Assembly: GCA_019704295.1 (NCBI GenBank)
Contig: AP024596.1
Span: 1,163,369-1,227,368, forward strand
Source of the DNA: Sulfolobales archaeon HS-7
GTDB lineage: Archaea; Thermoproteota; Thermoprotei_A; Sulfolobales; Sulfolobaceae
DNA: 64,000 nt
Direction: 5' to 3'
Each line of letters begins with the position of its first letter. Within the stretch, counting starts at the first letter, position 1. A program made the position numbers and the translations under genes. The notes under the pieces were generated by a model that was given only the letters and a program-made list of their open reading frames with translations, was not told where the DNA came from and did not search any database. This document shows, piece after piece, positions 29,854-39,039 of the stretch.

Positions 29854-30247
29854 AGCACTCCGCGTACGCAACCAAACTTATTCCCCTTATTTTCATTCCC
29901 TCCTCAGTAACGCTCTTGATAAGGCCACTTACGTCAACTGGAATATCTATGATCTGATCAGTGTCGATGCAAACGACGTTTACGTGGTCGTCCTTCTTCA
30001 TTTCATACCACGCAACACCCTTAGCTTCAAAAGCATTCAGAATCCCGTATTCAGTTAACGTCTCAAGAGTATTGTAGACCGTGGAAAGGCTTATTCCCGG
30101 CTCTACCTTCTTTATACTCTCGTAGATCTGCTCTCCTGTGAAATGCCCTCCTGAAGAGATTATATTAAGAATAGCAAGTCTCTGCGGCGTTACCTTTAGA
30201 CCTGCGGATCTAAGTTTCTCTGCTATTTCCTTTTGACTCATAGTCAT
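29801..30247 (-). CDS. Fur-family metal-dependent repressor
   Basis: A 148-residue Fur/PerR-like regulator. The N-terminal winged helix is canonical: LRSAGLKVTPQRLAILNII, then HFTGEQIYESI and the recognition segment GISLSTVYNTLETL. The C-terminal dimerisation part has DHVNVVCIDTDQIIDIPV. The paired CxxC structural zinc motif of many Fur proteins is absent, with single cysteines at VVCIDTD and YAECSKR. It probably senses iron, manganese or peroxide. ATG at 30247; the C-terminal tail overlaps the nucleoside hydrolase gene. Confidence 0.88.
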   Translation of the reverse strand: MTMSQKEIAEKLRSAGLKVTPQRLAILNIISSGGHFTGEQIYESIKKVEPGISLSTVYNTLETLTEYGILNAFEAKGVAWYEMKKDDHVNVVCIDTDQIIDIPVDVSGLIKSVTEEGMKIRGISLVAYAECSKREHLGETHETPDHQS

Positions 30248-30325
30248 TACTACTCAGAAACAGTTATAAGCTTTCTCAGTGTTCGGGTCTCTTCATCACA
30301 ATCTCAGGAAGACCCGCTCATCACC

Positions 30326-31273
30326 TCAGCCCGTTATGAACTGGTGTGTCTTTACCTTTCCGTTCTCTAATATTACCAACAGTGCGTGTAAAATACCTGC
30401 ATTATATTCACTTCCAGGATTGAAAATCAGCGTTTCACCTATCCTATCGAATCCCCGCGACTCATGAATGTGCCCGTGAATTCCCAAGAGTGGTTTAAAT
30501 TCTTCAATAACCTTTCTCACGCTCTTAGACCCCACGTGATCCGTTTCAATCTCCCCTCCCCTTACAACTGGCCTCAAATCTGAGGTTAGTTTAAATGCAT
30601 TGTCGAGGTTAGTTCCGTAAGGGGGAGCATGAACGTTGACCACAGTCCGAGAAGGATCCGATACCTTATCCATCATGCGTTTTATCTCGGAATGGATCTT
30701 TTCCTCAGGTGCCTCTCTGTAGGTATTCCATGGCGTGGGGTTAACTACGCCATAAGAGATCATCTCATAGTTTCCCGGAAGGGGTATTACCTCCCCCTCA
30801 GATCTCTTCATAACTTCCGGCGGGATTGCCTCAGCCGCGTATTCCGGATCGTCATTGCCCAGATTGTAGTAGATAGGTACATTTATTCCTTTGCTCCTAA
30901 CTACGTCGCTCCAGCTCCTCAGCTTATCCGTAATTGCCTGTTTAAACGCCTCTTCCTGAGCCCTTTTATTCTCGCTTAATTCCTCTAATTCCGTATGTGT
31001 TACTACCTTATAGTAAACTCCCTTCTCTGATAACTCCTTCGTTAAGACCTGAAGGCGATCTGAGGTGTACTCCTTACCATCAAACTCGTAGACCCCGTTT
31101 CCCTTATCAATTATCGTCGCCAGTGCCTTCCCCGCCAAATCCCCTCCAATGATCAGGACATCAGCTTCGTACATCTTAGATGCATTTAGGAACTTCCTAA
31201 AGGTCACGTCGGAGCCGTGAAGATCTGAGGTAAAGAAAAGCCTTACGGATTTACCGCCTTTCTTACCGAACAT
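30326..31273 (-). CDS. Metallophosphoesterase
   Basis: A 315-residue calcineurin-like phosphoesterase. Metal ligands appear in order: FFTSDLHG (D17, H19), IIGGDLAG (D45), YNLGNDDPE, VNVHAPPYG and GIHGHIHES. These are the five conserved blocks of the superfamily. The substrate (phosphoprotein, nucleotide or phosphodiester) cannot be told. No signal peptide is seen, so it is cytosolic. It is separated from the thioredoxin gene by a shared upstream region. Confidence 0.88.
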   Translation of the reverse strand: MFGKKGGKSVRLFFTSDLHGSDVTFRKFLNASKMYEADVLIIGGDLAGKALATIIDKGNGVYEFDGKEYTSDRLQVLTKELSEKGVYYKVVTHTELEELSENKRAQEEAFKQAITDKLRSWSDVVRSKGINVPIYYNLGNDDPEYAAEAIPPEVMKRSEGEVIPLPGNYEMISYGVVNPTPWNTYREAPEEKIHSEIKRMMDKVSDPSRTVVNVHAPPYGTNLDNAFKLTSDLRPVVRGGEIETDHVGSKSVRKVIEEFKPLLGIHGHIHESRGFDRIGETLIFNPGSEYNAGILHALLVILENGKVKTHQFITG

Positions 31274-31376
31274 TAGATCACAGGATAATTTAGAGTTCCC
31301 ACTTAATTAGCTTAATCCGCCATAGTTGAGTTAAGGAGGAATAATCTTTTTAATTAGATTTTATAAGTTTATAGTT

Positions 31377-31730
31377 ATGAATGAAAATAATCAGGATGTA
31401 TTGGAGGGCAAAACGGTTGAACTTACAGACGATACCTTTGAGAACTTCATAAAGACCCATAAGATAGTAGTAGTGGACTTCTGGGCACCGTGGTGTGCGC
31501 CATGCCATATGATCTCCCCTGTACTTGAGGAGGTAGTGTCAAAATATCCTGGAGTGATCCTAGCTAAGGTCAACGCAGACGACAATCCCAAGGCAAGTTC
31601 AACATATTACGTAATGAGTTTACCCACAATCATAATCTTTAAGAAAGGAGAACCCGTGGAAAACATAGTGGGCGCGGTTCCGGAGGAAGTAATAGAGGAG
31701 AAGCTAAGATGGGTAACCAAAACGCTCTGA
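31377..31730 (+). CDS. Thioredoxin
   Basis: A 117-residue thioredoxin with active site WCAPC (C40 and C43), preceded by VVDFWAP and with the cis-proline segment MSLPTIIIF. A short N-terminal extension (MNENNQDVLEGKTVE) precedes the fold. Reduces disulfides in the cytosol. A TATA-like TTTTTAATTA at 31348-31357 lies 20-29 bases before ATG, giving a leaderless message. Its last 22 bases overlap the next gene. Confidence 0.93.
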   Translation: MNENNQDVLEGKTVELTDDTFENFIKTHKIVVVDFWAPWCAPCHMISPVLEEVVSKYPGVILAKVNADDNPKASSTYYVMSLPTIIIFKKGEPVENIVGAVPEEVIEEKLRWVTKTL

Positions 31731-32308
31731 TGATAGGAATAGATGCATTAGACTACGGATACTTCTTAAAGTGCAGACTAAAGGTTCTGTCCACTCTCTT
31801 CAATACTGCGTACAGAGGTGTAGTGGAGAACGAACTGTATATGGATACCGTCGCCTCCTGGAAAAGAGTTCTTAACGTTGGAGATGAAAATCCCTTGATA
31901 CGCGATCCCAGGATAGAGTTCGCTAACATTCCGCTCGAGGAAAAAAAGACTATTGGGAAAATCTCAATACCATATGACAAGTCAATTCCCCTTGAAAAAG
32001 AACTTGAAATGGTGACGGAATTCGTTTCCAGCGAAATTGAGGAAAAGGCCCTGGTTGTGGATATAACCGCTATTGGAAGGGGAGCATATGATAGCATTTG
32101 CAACGCCTATGAAAAGATCGACTCCTCCTTAACGAAGCTGCTAAAGAAGGCAGATAACTTCTTAATCATGTCCCCCTACGGGATCAATCCTAAAGGAACT
32201 AGAAATAAGTTCGGCGTGTTCATCTCAACTTTCCCCCGACCAAAAGAGCACGAAACGGTCAAGATCGAGGAAGTCGGAAAGTTTTTCTTAACCTTAATTC
32301 AACCCTAA
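31709..32308 (+). CDS. Small phosphodiesterase-like (alkaline phosphatase superfamily) protein
   Basis: A 199-residue protein that overlaps the thioredoxin gene by 22 bases, so the two are probably co-translated. It begins ALMIGIDALDYGYF and contains FLIMSPYGINPKGTRNKFGVFIS, which resemble the first strand and the metal-binding end of alkaline-phosphatase-superfamily nucleotide phosphodiesterases. At 199 residues it is much shorter than typical members, and no clear metal-binding Asp/His set is complete. It may be a reduced, non-catalytic relative. Moderate confidence. Confidence 0.5.
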   Translation: MGNQNALMIGIDALDYGYFLKCRLKVLSTLFNTAYRGVVENELYMDTVASWKRVLNVGDENPLIRDPRIEFANIPLEEKKTIGKISIPYDKSIPLEKELEMVTEFVSSEIEEKALVVDITAIGRGAYDSICNAYEKIDSSLTKLLKKADNFLIMSPYGINPKGTRNKFGVFISTFPRPKEHETVKIEEVGKFFLTLIQP

Positions 32309-32442
32309 TTGAAACTTAAGGAACGAAGCGTTTTAGATCATTCCTATCTAAATCTAAGGCTGAGAAGAGGTCACAGACAAAACGTCTCCCCTTTTAACCA
32401 GTATTATGTTGGTTCCCCTAATCAGTTGAACCGATTCATTAT

Positions 32443-33171
32443 TTATGACGACCCCCCAGGGGAGTAAAGTGCAACAGTGCCTTGATCTAATACCCTGTAC
32501 GTGTTCTCCAGTTTCTCTAATCCTTTGGGCATCACGAATATCTCGCTAAGTCCTATAACCTCCGTCTTTGCGTCAAAGCCCTTCATTAATAAATATTTAA
32601 ATTCCAATTCATTAAGAGAAAAGTTTACGTTGTAATCTGGTTTGATTACATTGGCTTCTCCGGTAAAGTAATCGTATACTATAACGTCGTTACTCACTCT
32701 GAGTTCTCTAGGGGAGAAGTTTACCTCTATTCCTTTACCCTCTTATCACGAGATACCAACCCGTAGCCCTGTTAAATGCCTTTAACGGAACGTTATTGTT
32801 ATAAGGATCTGCAAATACGTCCCCGAAGGGCGTTAGAATTTCATCGGAATTGGTACTGTACTGTCGGAAAGGGCTATCCTTTTGATTATTTCCTCCTTTT
32901 CCATCCCAGGTATATCCGTAATATACACTATTCCACCAGATAGCGCCCTCAATATAGCCTGGAACGTAGCGTTATCATCTACTGTCATGAACATGTCGAA
33001 GTCTGGTATACCGAAATACCTGAGGTATAGCAAATTGTAAGTATTAAAAACTGCGTGAAGTTTAGCCATATCCTTTACGTCTTGTTGATAATCCTCCGAA
33101 GTCCTGAGTATTTTTGCGGGTTGGAAGGAACTTAACGATTCCATAATTATGGCTCCTATGAAAAATTCAGA
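32443..33171 (-). pseudogene. GH36 alpha-galactosidase / raffinose-synthase-like relic
   Basis: Three frames together spell the C-terminal third of a GH36 enzyme. Frame 1 (to about 32833) has MESLSSF, ILRTSEDY, IPDFDMFMTVDD and RALSGGIVYITDIPG, matching the DWDMF and RAISGGPIYVSD blocks. After a frameshift comes LTPFGDVFADP with KAFNRATGWYLV, and after a second shift GKGIEVNFSPRELRVSNDV with VYDYFTGE. The catalytic N-terminal two-thirds is missing, and a stop lies at 33174. The strain has thus lost this alpha-galactosidase. Confidence 0.8.
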
Positions 33172-33505
33172 TCAGTGCTCCATCCAGTTTCACCAGATTT
33201 TTATAGGTTAAGGAGAAAAGTATGTTTAGACCTTTTGAACTAAGAGTACATATATAAAAAGATAGAAGGGTTAAACCTACTAGTAATTTTACAAATTCAT
33301 GTTTATTAATGAATGTCTCTGTCACTTTTATCCCGAATTTCTACCTTTATGGAAGATTAAACTAGATCCATCTCTAGAGTCGGTCAAAGAGTGATTTCCT
33401 AAATGTTCTCCATATGACATAGTTCAGACTTTATTATCTGATAACTCATGATATAGCAAATACACGAAAAGTTTTTTTAAGCCGTATGCGAAAACTCTCT
33501 AAGCA
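33172..33505. other. AT-rich intergenic region
   Basis: Upstream region of the SMC-like gene; TTTTTTTAAG at 33472-33481 is a possible TATA box. No coding frame is seen. Confidence 0.4.
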
Positions 33506-35254
33506 ATGCGAGTGAGAATTAAGAATATAGGCGGGTTAAGCAGTCTAGACGTGAAAATAGATAAAGGACTTACTCTGTATAAGGCCCCCAACTCTTACGG
33601 GAAAACATCATTAGTTAGGGCTTTGATATCGCTTTTGACGAGCGAGGTTAAGGCGGAGGATCTCCTAAACGTTTCGGAAGACGAGGGATTAATAGAACTG
33701 CACCTGGACGACGACACGTACTTCAGGAAAATAGCCAGGCGAGGAAGAAGGATAATGGAGGAGAAGAAGCTATTAATGGACGACAGAAGGGCACTCTACC
33801 TATCATTTTTCTCTCCTGAGAATAAGATAGTTAATCAGATAACGACAGGGAATGAGGACATAGAGTGGTTCCTATCGGAGACCTCTCAAATAAACGCCCT
33901 TGCTGCGAAAAGGAATGAACTCGAACAATACCTTTCCTCCCTGGAGAAGAAACAGGGTGAGTTGATGAGGAAATACAAGGAGTCCTCTCAGGCCATAGAT
34001 AAAATAAAGGAAATAGAATTGGAAATGGAGAAAATACAGAATGATATAAAGATGTCCCAGGTAGCGAACAACACTAACGTTGCTCTTCTAGTGACTAAAA
34101 CGAATAAGATAGAGGACTTGAAACAGAAGATAAATGCAAGAAAGGAGGAACTTGAAAACACTAGGAAAGTATTTGAGAGGTATAAGGCGAAGGAAAACGA
34201 GATAACGCAAAAGATAGACTACAAGTACAAGGAAACCCTTAAACAGAAATTGAGCGATCTAGTCCAGAGAATAGAGAGTAAGAGTCAACTCATACGGGAA
34301 GTTGAGGCTAATGTTTCTTTCCTTAAGAAGATATTAGAGGGTGTGCAGGACGCGCAGAGGAAGCACCTCGAGACGTGTTACTTGTGCGGTACCAACGTTA
34401 ACCCCGAACACTGGAACGCTAGAATAACCGAAATAAGCTCAGAGATAACAAAGGCTAACAGTTCGATTTCGGCAATAAGGATGGAGCTAGACCAGTTACA
34501 GAGGGAAAAAGAGGACGCGGAACAGCAGATGTCCGCAATAGAGAAGGTAGAAAATGAGTTAGAAATCGTTAGAAGTAAGGCTAAGGAAATTGAGAAGAAA
34601 ATGGAGTTAATACAATCGGACATAGATAACCTAGAAAGGCAACTCAGAGAAGCTGAGGGAGTCATGCGGAGTAGTATAATGTTCGCAACAACAAGGACTT
34701 CCGAACTTAATAGGAAACTGGAAGAACTTGCGAAGAAGAAGGCGGAAGTAGAGGATGAACTCCTAGAAAACGGTACGCCCGCATCCTTAATGGATGAAAT
34801 ACATGAACTCGACGAGGAGATAAGAAGCGTTAGGAAGAGAGTTGAGGAAATTACCAACGAGTACGTGAACAGAATAACCTCCGTGAGGGAGAACTTCAAT
34901 AGGGAAATAGAGAGATTGACTGCGAGTATGGGTTTCGACTTCCACGCGGAAATTAATGAGAGGTTTAAAATAGTGGTTCGCAGGAAAAACGTTACTTTAG
35001 ACCTGAGGAAACTCTCTTCATCTGAGAGGGTTACAATAGCTCTTGTGGTGGTCGTAGCCGCGATGAAGTCCTACTTCAAGACGCCGTTCTTCATAGTTGA
35101 CGAAATGTTCATGACTTATGATCAGAAGAGATGGGATGCAATATTGAGCTATATCATCACACTAGCTCCCTACGTCATAGTAACGAGATCTGAGGAAAGA
35201 CCGTCAATCACCTCGGTGAGCTCCGAACCTCAGGAAGAGATATATCAACAATAG
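33506..35254 (+). CDS. SMC/Rad50-like ATPase with zinc hook (archaea-specific SMC-related type)
   Basis: A 582-residue ABC-type ATPase of the SMC/Rad50 kind. The Walker A is APNSYGKTS (27-35), with Ala in place of the first Gly. Two coiled-coil arms (about 130-285 and 300-470) meet at CYLC (C291, C294), a single CxxC as in Rad50 zinc hooks that dimerise through one zinc ion. The signature LSSSERVTIA and Walker B FFIVDE (D532, E533) end the head. It fits archaea-specific SMC-related proteins rather than Rad50, since it is short and no Mre11 gene is adjacent. Likely acts in DNA organisation or repair. Confidence 0.82.
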   Translation: MRVRIKNIGGLSSLDVKIDKGLTLYKAPNSYGKTSLVRALISLLTSEVKAEDLLNVSEDEGLIELHLDDDTYFRKIARRGRRIMEEKKLLMDDRRALYLSFFSPENKIVNQITTGNEDIEWFLSETSQINALAAKRNELEQYLSSLEKKQGELMRKYKESSQAIDKIKEIELEMEKIQNDIKMSQVANNTNVALLVTKTNKIEDLKQKINARKEELENTRKVFERYKAKENEITQKIDYKYKETLKQKLSDLVQRIESKSQLIREVEANVSFLKKILEGVQDAQRKHLETCYLCGTNVNPEHWNARITEISSEITKANSSISAIRMELDQLQREKEDAEQQMSAIEKVENELEIVRSKAKEIEKKMELIQSDIDNLERQLREAEGVMRSSIMFATTRTSELNRKLEELAKKKAEVEDELLENGTPASLMDEIHELDEEIRSVRKRVEEITNEYVNRITSVRENFNREIERLTASMGFDFHAEINERFKIVVRRKNVTLDLRKLSSSERVTIALVVVVAAMKSYFKTPFFIVDEMFMTYDQKRWDAILSYIITLAPYVIVTRSEERPSITSVSSEPQEEIYQQ

Positions 35255-35723
35255 CAACTCAAAAATAACGCGTTAGTGAACGTTGGCTATTTACATTAGT
35301 AGTGACAACATTTGTGAAGCTTCTGAACCTCGATTTGAGGAATGGAAACTTTAAAGGCACCACACTTTGCCTCCAACACAGTTATGGGAACAGTGAGGCC
35401 AAAACGCTATCTACGTTTAAATCGTAGCAAATCGCTATCCTCATCCCTAGAGTTATGCGTTACCCCCACGTAGAAGAAACTAGTGCTAATCTCGGGATTA
35501 ATGATAATCATGTTTGACAATTATTACCTTTGGCGCTTCCGCAGAATTCAGGAAACTTTTAAGTTATCCCAAATTACCTCATCAAGTTAGACCGCTGATC
35601 GCCCTCAGGGCCTCAAAAACATTAGAGCTGGGTAAAATCTTCAGTTCCCTCACTTTAATCCCTAAAACTCAGGGACTGTTGTTACTTTGTGAAGTAATAT
35701 CGGTCATACATTTGATTCCGACA
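35255..35723. other. Intergenic region without recognisable content
   Basis: Non-coding between two convergent genes. Frames are short and have no family resemblance; I see no RNA or repeat. Confidence 0.4.
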
Positions 35724-36920
35724 TTAACTGAGATTTACTGCGTTCTCTCTCTGGCCGATCTCCATCATGGAATCGACCTTTACTGCCTCTGATCTCATGA
35801 GGAGAATCAAGAGAAATATAAGGGGGATAGTTATAGCAAAAGTATTCCTTATCCCCATTAATTTAACTAAGTAACCCGTTATAAACTGCGTTGCTATTCC
35901 CAGAGTCATCATCACGGAGAAGAAAACGCTGTTTACCGCATTTCTCAATCTGGTATCTATAGTCCTAGTAATGGAAATAATAGAGAAGGGGTATGTGAGT
36001 CCATGAGGTATTCCCAGTATGAGTAGTGCAGCTAAGTACAGAGGTAAGGACTTAGTGAGGAAAATAAGGGATACCCCTATTAAGGTAATTGATGATGAGA
36101 AGATCACACCATTCCACAGTTTACTCACTGGCCTCAATGATATGAGAAACCTGGAGAGAAATGAGGTCAAGAAGAAAACTGAGAAAATGTACATAGTTGA
36201 GGAATAACTAGCCCCTAGAGCATCGACGGCATAAATCCCTCCGAAAGTAGTAAAGAGCGAGAAGACGACCTCATACGAGGCAATATTATATATTGCCAAT
36301 CTGAAACCTGGATTCCTAAAAACCTCTTTAAGGGGGGGAAATATCTCCTTTGTGTCCTCTTTTGGAAACTCAGTAAGTGTTGACATTACCGCTGTAACAA
36401 GAGCGAGGGGTATGAAAACAAGGTAGGCCTCCCTTAAGGTGACGAAGTTCAGAATATATCCCTCAATTATCGGGCCAACAACCAGACTTGCACTCAGGGC
36501 TACTGTATAGATAGCGAGCATTCTCTCCCTTTGCTTTCTATCATCGAGAAGTCCTGCTGAGGTAAGTATGTTAGGCATTATGAATCCCATTATGAATCCC
36601 GCAAGACCTGCTATAAGCCAAATCGTATAGGGATTTGATAGCCAGAATCCTACGAAGAGGACTGCGTAGATGAAGCTTGAGGCAATGAACACCTTCCTCC
36701 TTGTCGAAACACTGAGCCTAGAATTTACGAAACCCGAACTTATTAGCGTCGTTAGGGAAACCACTCCCGATATAATTCCTATTAATTCAGGAGAGAAGTT
36801 CAAGTCATACTGTGCCAGGAGTGGCGTTGTAGTTATTAACATATTGTTCGAGGCCCTCATTGCAAAAGTCAATGTAACGATGATTATAACTAATTGGGCA
36901 AAGGAGTACTTCTTGACCAT
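35724..36920 (-). CDS. MFS transporter
   Basis: A 398-residue integral membrane protein with 12 predicted spans in two halves of six. The loop between spans 2 and 3 (VNSRLSVSTRRKVFIA) occupies the place of the MFS motif A, though it is not a perfect GxLaDrxGrr match. GFIMGFIMPNILTSAGLLDDRKQRERMLAIY follows the usual span 4-5 pattern. The substrate is unknown; drug or sugar/acid export and import are all possible. ATG at 36920 with hydrophobic start. Confidence 0.85.
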   Translation of the reverse strand: MVKKYSFAQLVIIIVTLTFAMRASNNMLITTTPLLAQYDLNFSPELIGIISGVVSLTTLISSGFVNSRLSVSTRRKVFIASSFIYAVLFVGFWLSNPYTIWLIAGLAGFIMGFIMPNILTSAGLLDDRKQRERMLAIYTVALSASLVVGPIIEGYILNFVTLREAYLVFIPLALVTAVMSTLTEFPKEDTKEIFPPLKEVFRNPGFRLAIYNIASYEVVFSLFTTFGGIYAVDALGASYSSTMYIFSVFFLTSFLSRFLISLRPVSKLWNGVIFSSSITLIGVSLIFLTKSLPLYLAALLILGIPHGLTYPFSIISITRTIDTRLRNAVNSVFFSVMMTLGIATQFITGYLVKLMGIRNTFAITIPLIFLLILLMRSEAVKVDSMMEIGQRENAVNLS

Positions 36921-36966
36921 ACCACAGACTGATAGAAGGTAAATAAAAGTTTTATCTTTATAAAGA

Positions 36967-37692
36967 TTATTTTGAATATATTTCGGATTGGACGATTTCA
37001 GTTAGTTCCTCATATGAGGAGTTAATCTGGGGTATTCTCAAACCATTGACGAGCAGGTATTGCGGGGAGTAACCCTGAATTAGCATTGGTGAAAAAAGGT
37101 AGCCGTTTACCATGTAAGTGCCGTTTGGTCCAGTAATAATAAGTACGGTGTTTATATGTGGGGGTTTACCCTCATAGGCGCTAGGGGAGAAGAACGAACC
37201 GGCAATCCACTTCTCAGTTGTGTACTCCTTAACCAGCAGGTATATTGGGGAAGGAAGTGTCGTCTTTAACTCCACTAGCCCCTCAGTTAATAAGCTCGTT
37301 CTCACGGGAGTGTTGCTTGCCGTAGCGTTTAGGTACTCGTTGTACAGGTAAACGAAAACGAAGTGAACAGAGGAATTCGGCGTAAAGTTGTTGAAGATCA
37401 GGGAGGGAGTGTTAGGGGAGAAGGAGTCGTAAGGGTCGGAAAAACCTAAAGTGTAATTAACTTTTCCAAAGTGAATCATTGTAAAGTAAAGAGGCCAACT
37501 TAAGCTCGCCCCTACAGGACACCCTATCCACGATATGAAGTAAACGTAAACGCCGGAAGGTGCTAGATCCGCGTTGTTTACCTTGAATAAGGTATTTGCA
37601 GGGACCTCAAAAGGGGACAGGATAGTGGGCAGTATGAGGATTAGGGCAAAGGCGATAGCGAGAATAAAAGGTATAACCCTGGAGAACTTCAG
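36967..37692 (-). CDS. DUF929 membrane-anchored protein, probable CTG start
   Basis: Sulfolobales DUF929 protein. The core VYVYFISWIGCPVGASLSWPLYFTMIHFGKV is the family hallmark. The frame is open back to a TAG at 37701-37699 and the only plausible first codon is CTG at 37692-37690, giving MKFSRVIPFILAIAFAL, a good membrane anchor or signal. GAGGGG lies 9 bases before it as a ribosome site. The CTG shares bases with the TGA of the upstream GDPD gene (CTGA), in the way coupled genes normally use ATGA. An ATG at 37479 would remove the anchor and half of the family core. Role unknown; it probably faces outside the membrane. Confidence 0.8.
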   Translation of the reverse strand: MKFSRVIPFILAIAFALILILPTILSPFEVPANTLFKVNNADLAPSGVYVYFISWIGCPVGASLSWPLYFTMIHFGKVNYTLGFSDPYDSFSPNTPSLIFNNFTPNSSVHFVFVYLYNEYLNATASNTPVRTSLLTEGLVELKTTLPSPIYLLVKEYTTEKWIAGSFFSPSAYEGKPPHINTVLIITGPNGTYMVNGYLFSPMLIQGYSPQYLLVNGLRIPQINSSYEELTEIVQSEIYSK

Positions 37693-38393
37693 CTCTTCCT
37701 ACCCCTCAAGGCGGAAATTATCTTGCGTGGATCGTTTGTAGTTACGGAATCTGCATACGAAAACCTGTTTAATTCCTCCTCCGAATCCACCGTCCATACA
37801 CCAAGTTTGATTCCTTCAGTATTGCACACCGTCTTATCCTCTTCCGTTGCCAAGCTTTTAGAGATGTGGAACCTATTTGCGCGAATTTCCTTTGCTATTC
37901 CTATCATCCACCTTGCCTTTCCTATGAAGATCATTCCGGTCTCTACGTTACTTACCTCCCTTACCTTAGCTAGTGCATCGTAATCGAAGGACGTTATCTC
38001 AATATCCTTATATCCGAATTCGTCAATTAGAGAGAGGAGTTTCTCCTCAATCCCGGGATAGATCTTATGAGAGTGCTTGATCTCTATTACGTACCGGTAA
38101 TCTCCAATCGATTCAAAGACCTCTCTTAACGTGGGGACTTTTTCCGTAATTTTCCCGTAGGTGATCACGGCTCGCTTTATCTCCGTAGCTGTAAAGTCTT
38201 TAACCCTCCCTCGAAAATTCGTCGTTCTATTTAGGGTGTCATCGTGAATTACGAAAATCTCTCCGTCTTTGCTCAAGTGTACATCTAGCTCCACCCCGTC
38301 CGCTCCGATTTCCCTTGCTAACTGGAACGACGTTAAGGTATTCTCCGGGGATTCTGCTGAGGCTCCTCTATGAGCGATAATTGTAGGCTTCAC
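37689..38393 (-). CDS. Glycerophosphodiester phosphodiesterase
   Basis: A 234-residue TIM-barrel phosphodiesterase that splits glycerophosphodiesters into glycerol 3-phosphate (or the archaeal glycerol 1-phosphate) and an alcohol. Family motifs are HRGASAESPENTLTSF, GADGVELDVHLSKDGEIFVIHDDTLNRTT and VIEIKHS. His and Glu residues in HRG, ELD and HDD form the catalytic site. GTG start at 38393. It heads an operon with the DUF929 gene. Confidence 0.93.
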   Translation of the reverse strand: MKPTIIAHRGASAESPENTLTSFQLAREIGADGVELDVHLSKDGEIFVIHDDTLNRTTNFRGRVKDFTATEIKRAVITYGKITEKVPTLREVFESIGDYRYVIEIKHSHKIYPGIEEKLLSLIDEFGYKDIEITSFDYDALAKVREVSNVETGMIFIGKARWMIGIAKEIRANRFHISKSLATEEDKTVCNTEGIKLGVWTVDSEEELNRFSYADSVTTNDPRKIISALRGRKS

Positions 38394-38851
38394 TTATTCA
38401 TATCCTAGTTCACGAAAATATTTTTTTCCATTAAATCTTTTAGACGCTCCCTGAGAGTTTTTTTGACATTTTTACTCAACATTAAAGTCTCCATCGGTTT
38501 CCGTCGCATTCTTATCGGATCTTCCGTTATCTTAATGGACAAAAACTTTAATGAACTATTAACTTTTAACTACCGAAACCTAACTCTTTTTACATCAAAT
38601 AAGTTTTAGGTCGACTAGGAGAGCTATGAATCAAATCTTACCAAGTAACTACTTCACATGATGCCTCGGTTTTGTAAAAATCGCTGTGTTTCATAACTTT
38701 TATAAAAATTATATAAATTTTTATATATTTATTTTAAGGTACAGAATAAGATATGATTAAGAGGAATTCCGTAATTTGACTCATATTTTAAAAAAATCTC
38801 AAAATATAGAAATTACTATTAAACGTCGCACGCATTTGCGCCGTTAATGCT
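38394..38851. other. AT-rich intergenic region
   Basis: No gene. It contains a very AT-rich run near 38697-38735 and a run of pyrimidines near the GDPD gene start. Confidence 0.4.
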
Positions 38852-39004
38852 TTCATTGCGGATTATAATTTATAAGAAAGTATGAAAAAATACAGTAAAT
38901 TACTAAGTTTAAATCCCTATGCAGTGATTCCACTAGTATTGAATTAAATTTGTTACAGTTACTAAAATAAACTGATTTTTTAAAGGATACGTGAATCACT
39001 CCTA
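38852..39004 (+). repeat. Dispersed ~150-bp repeat, copy B
   Basis: Matches the copies at 17791, 53163 and 54914. Blocks seen here are TTCATTGCGGATTATAATTT, AGTTTAAATCCC, GTATTGAATTAAATTTGTTA, ACTAAAATAAACTGA and ACGTGAATC. It lies just 36 bases beyond the stop of the 39040-40647 operon. Confidence 0.78.
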
Positions 39005-39039
39005 CGGCTTTCTCGGTAGGAGATAAAACGTAAATGGAG

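Noticed and set aside
35514..35792. Plus-strand 92-residue frame
   Set aside because: No family resemblance, overlaps the end of the MFS gene, and lacks a promoter-like sequence.
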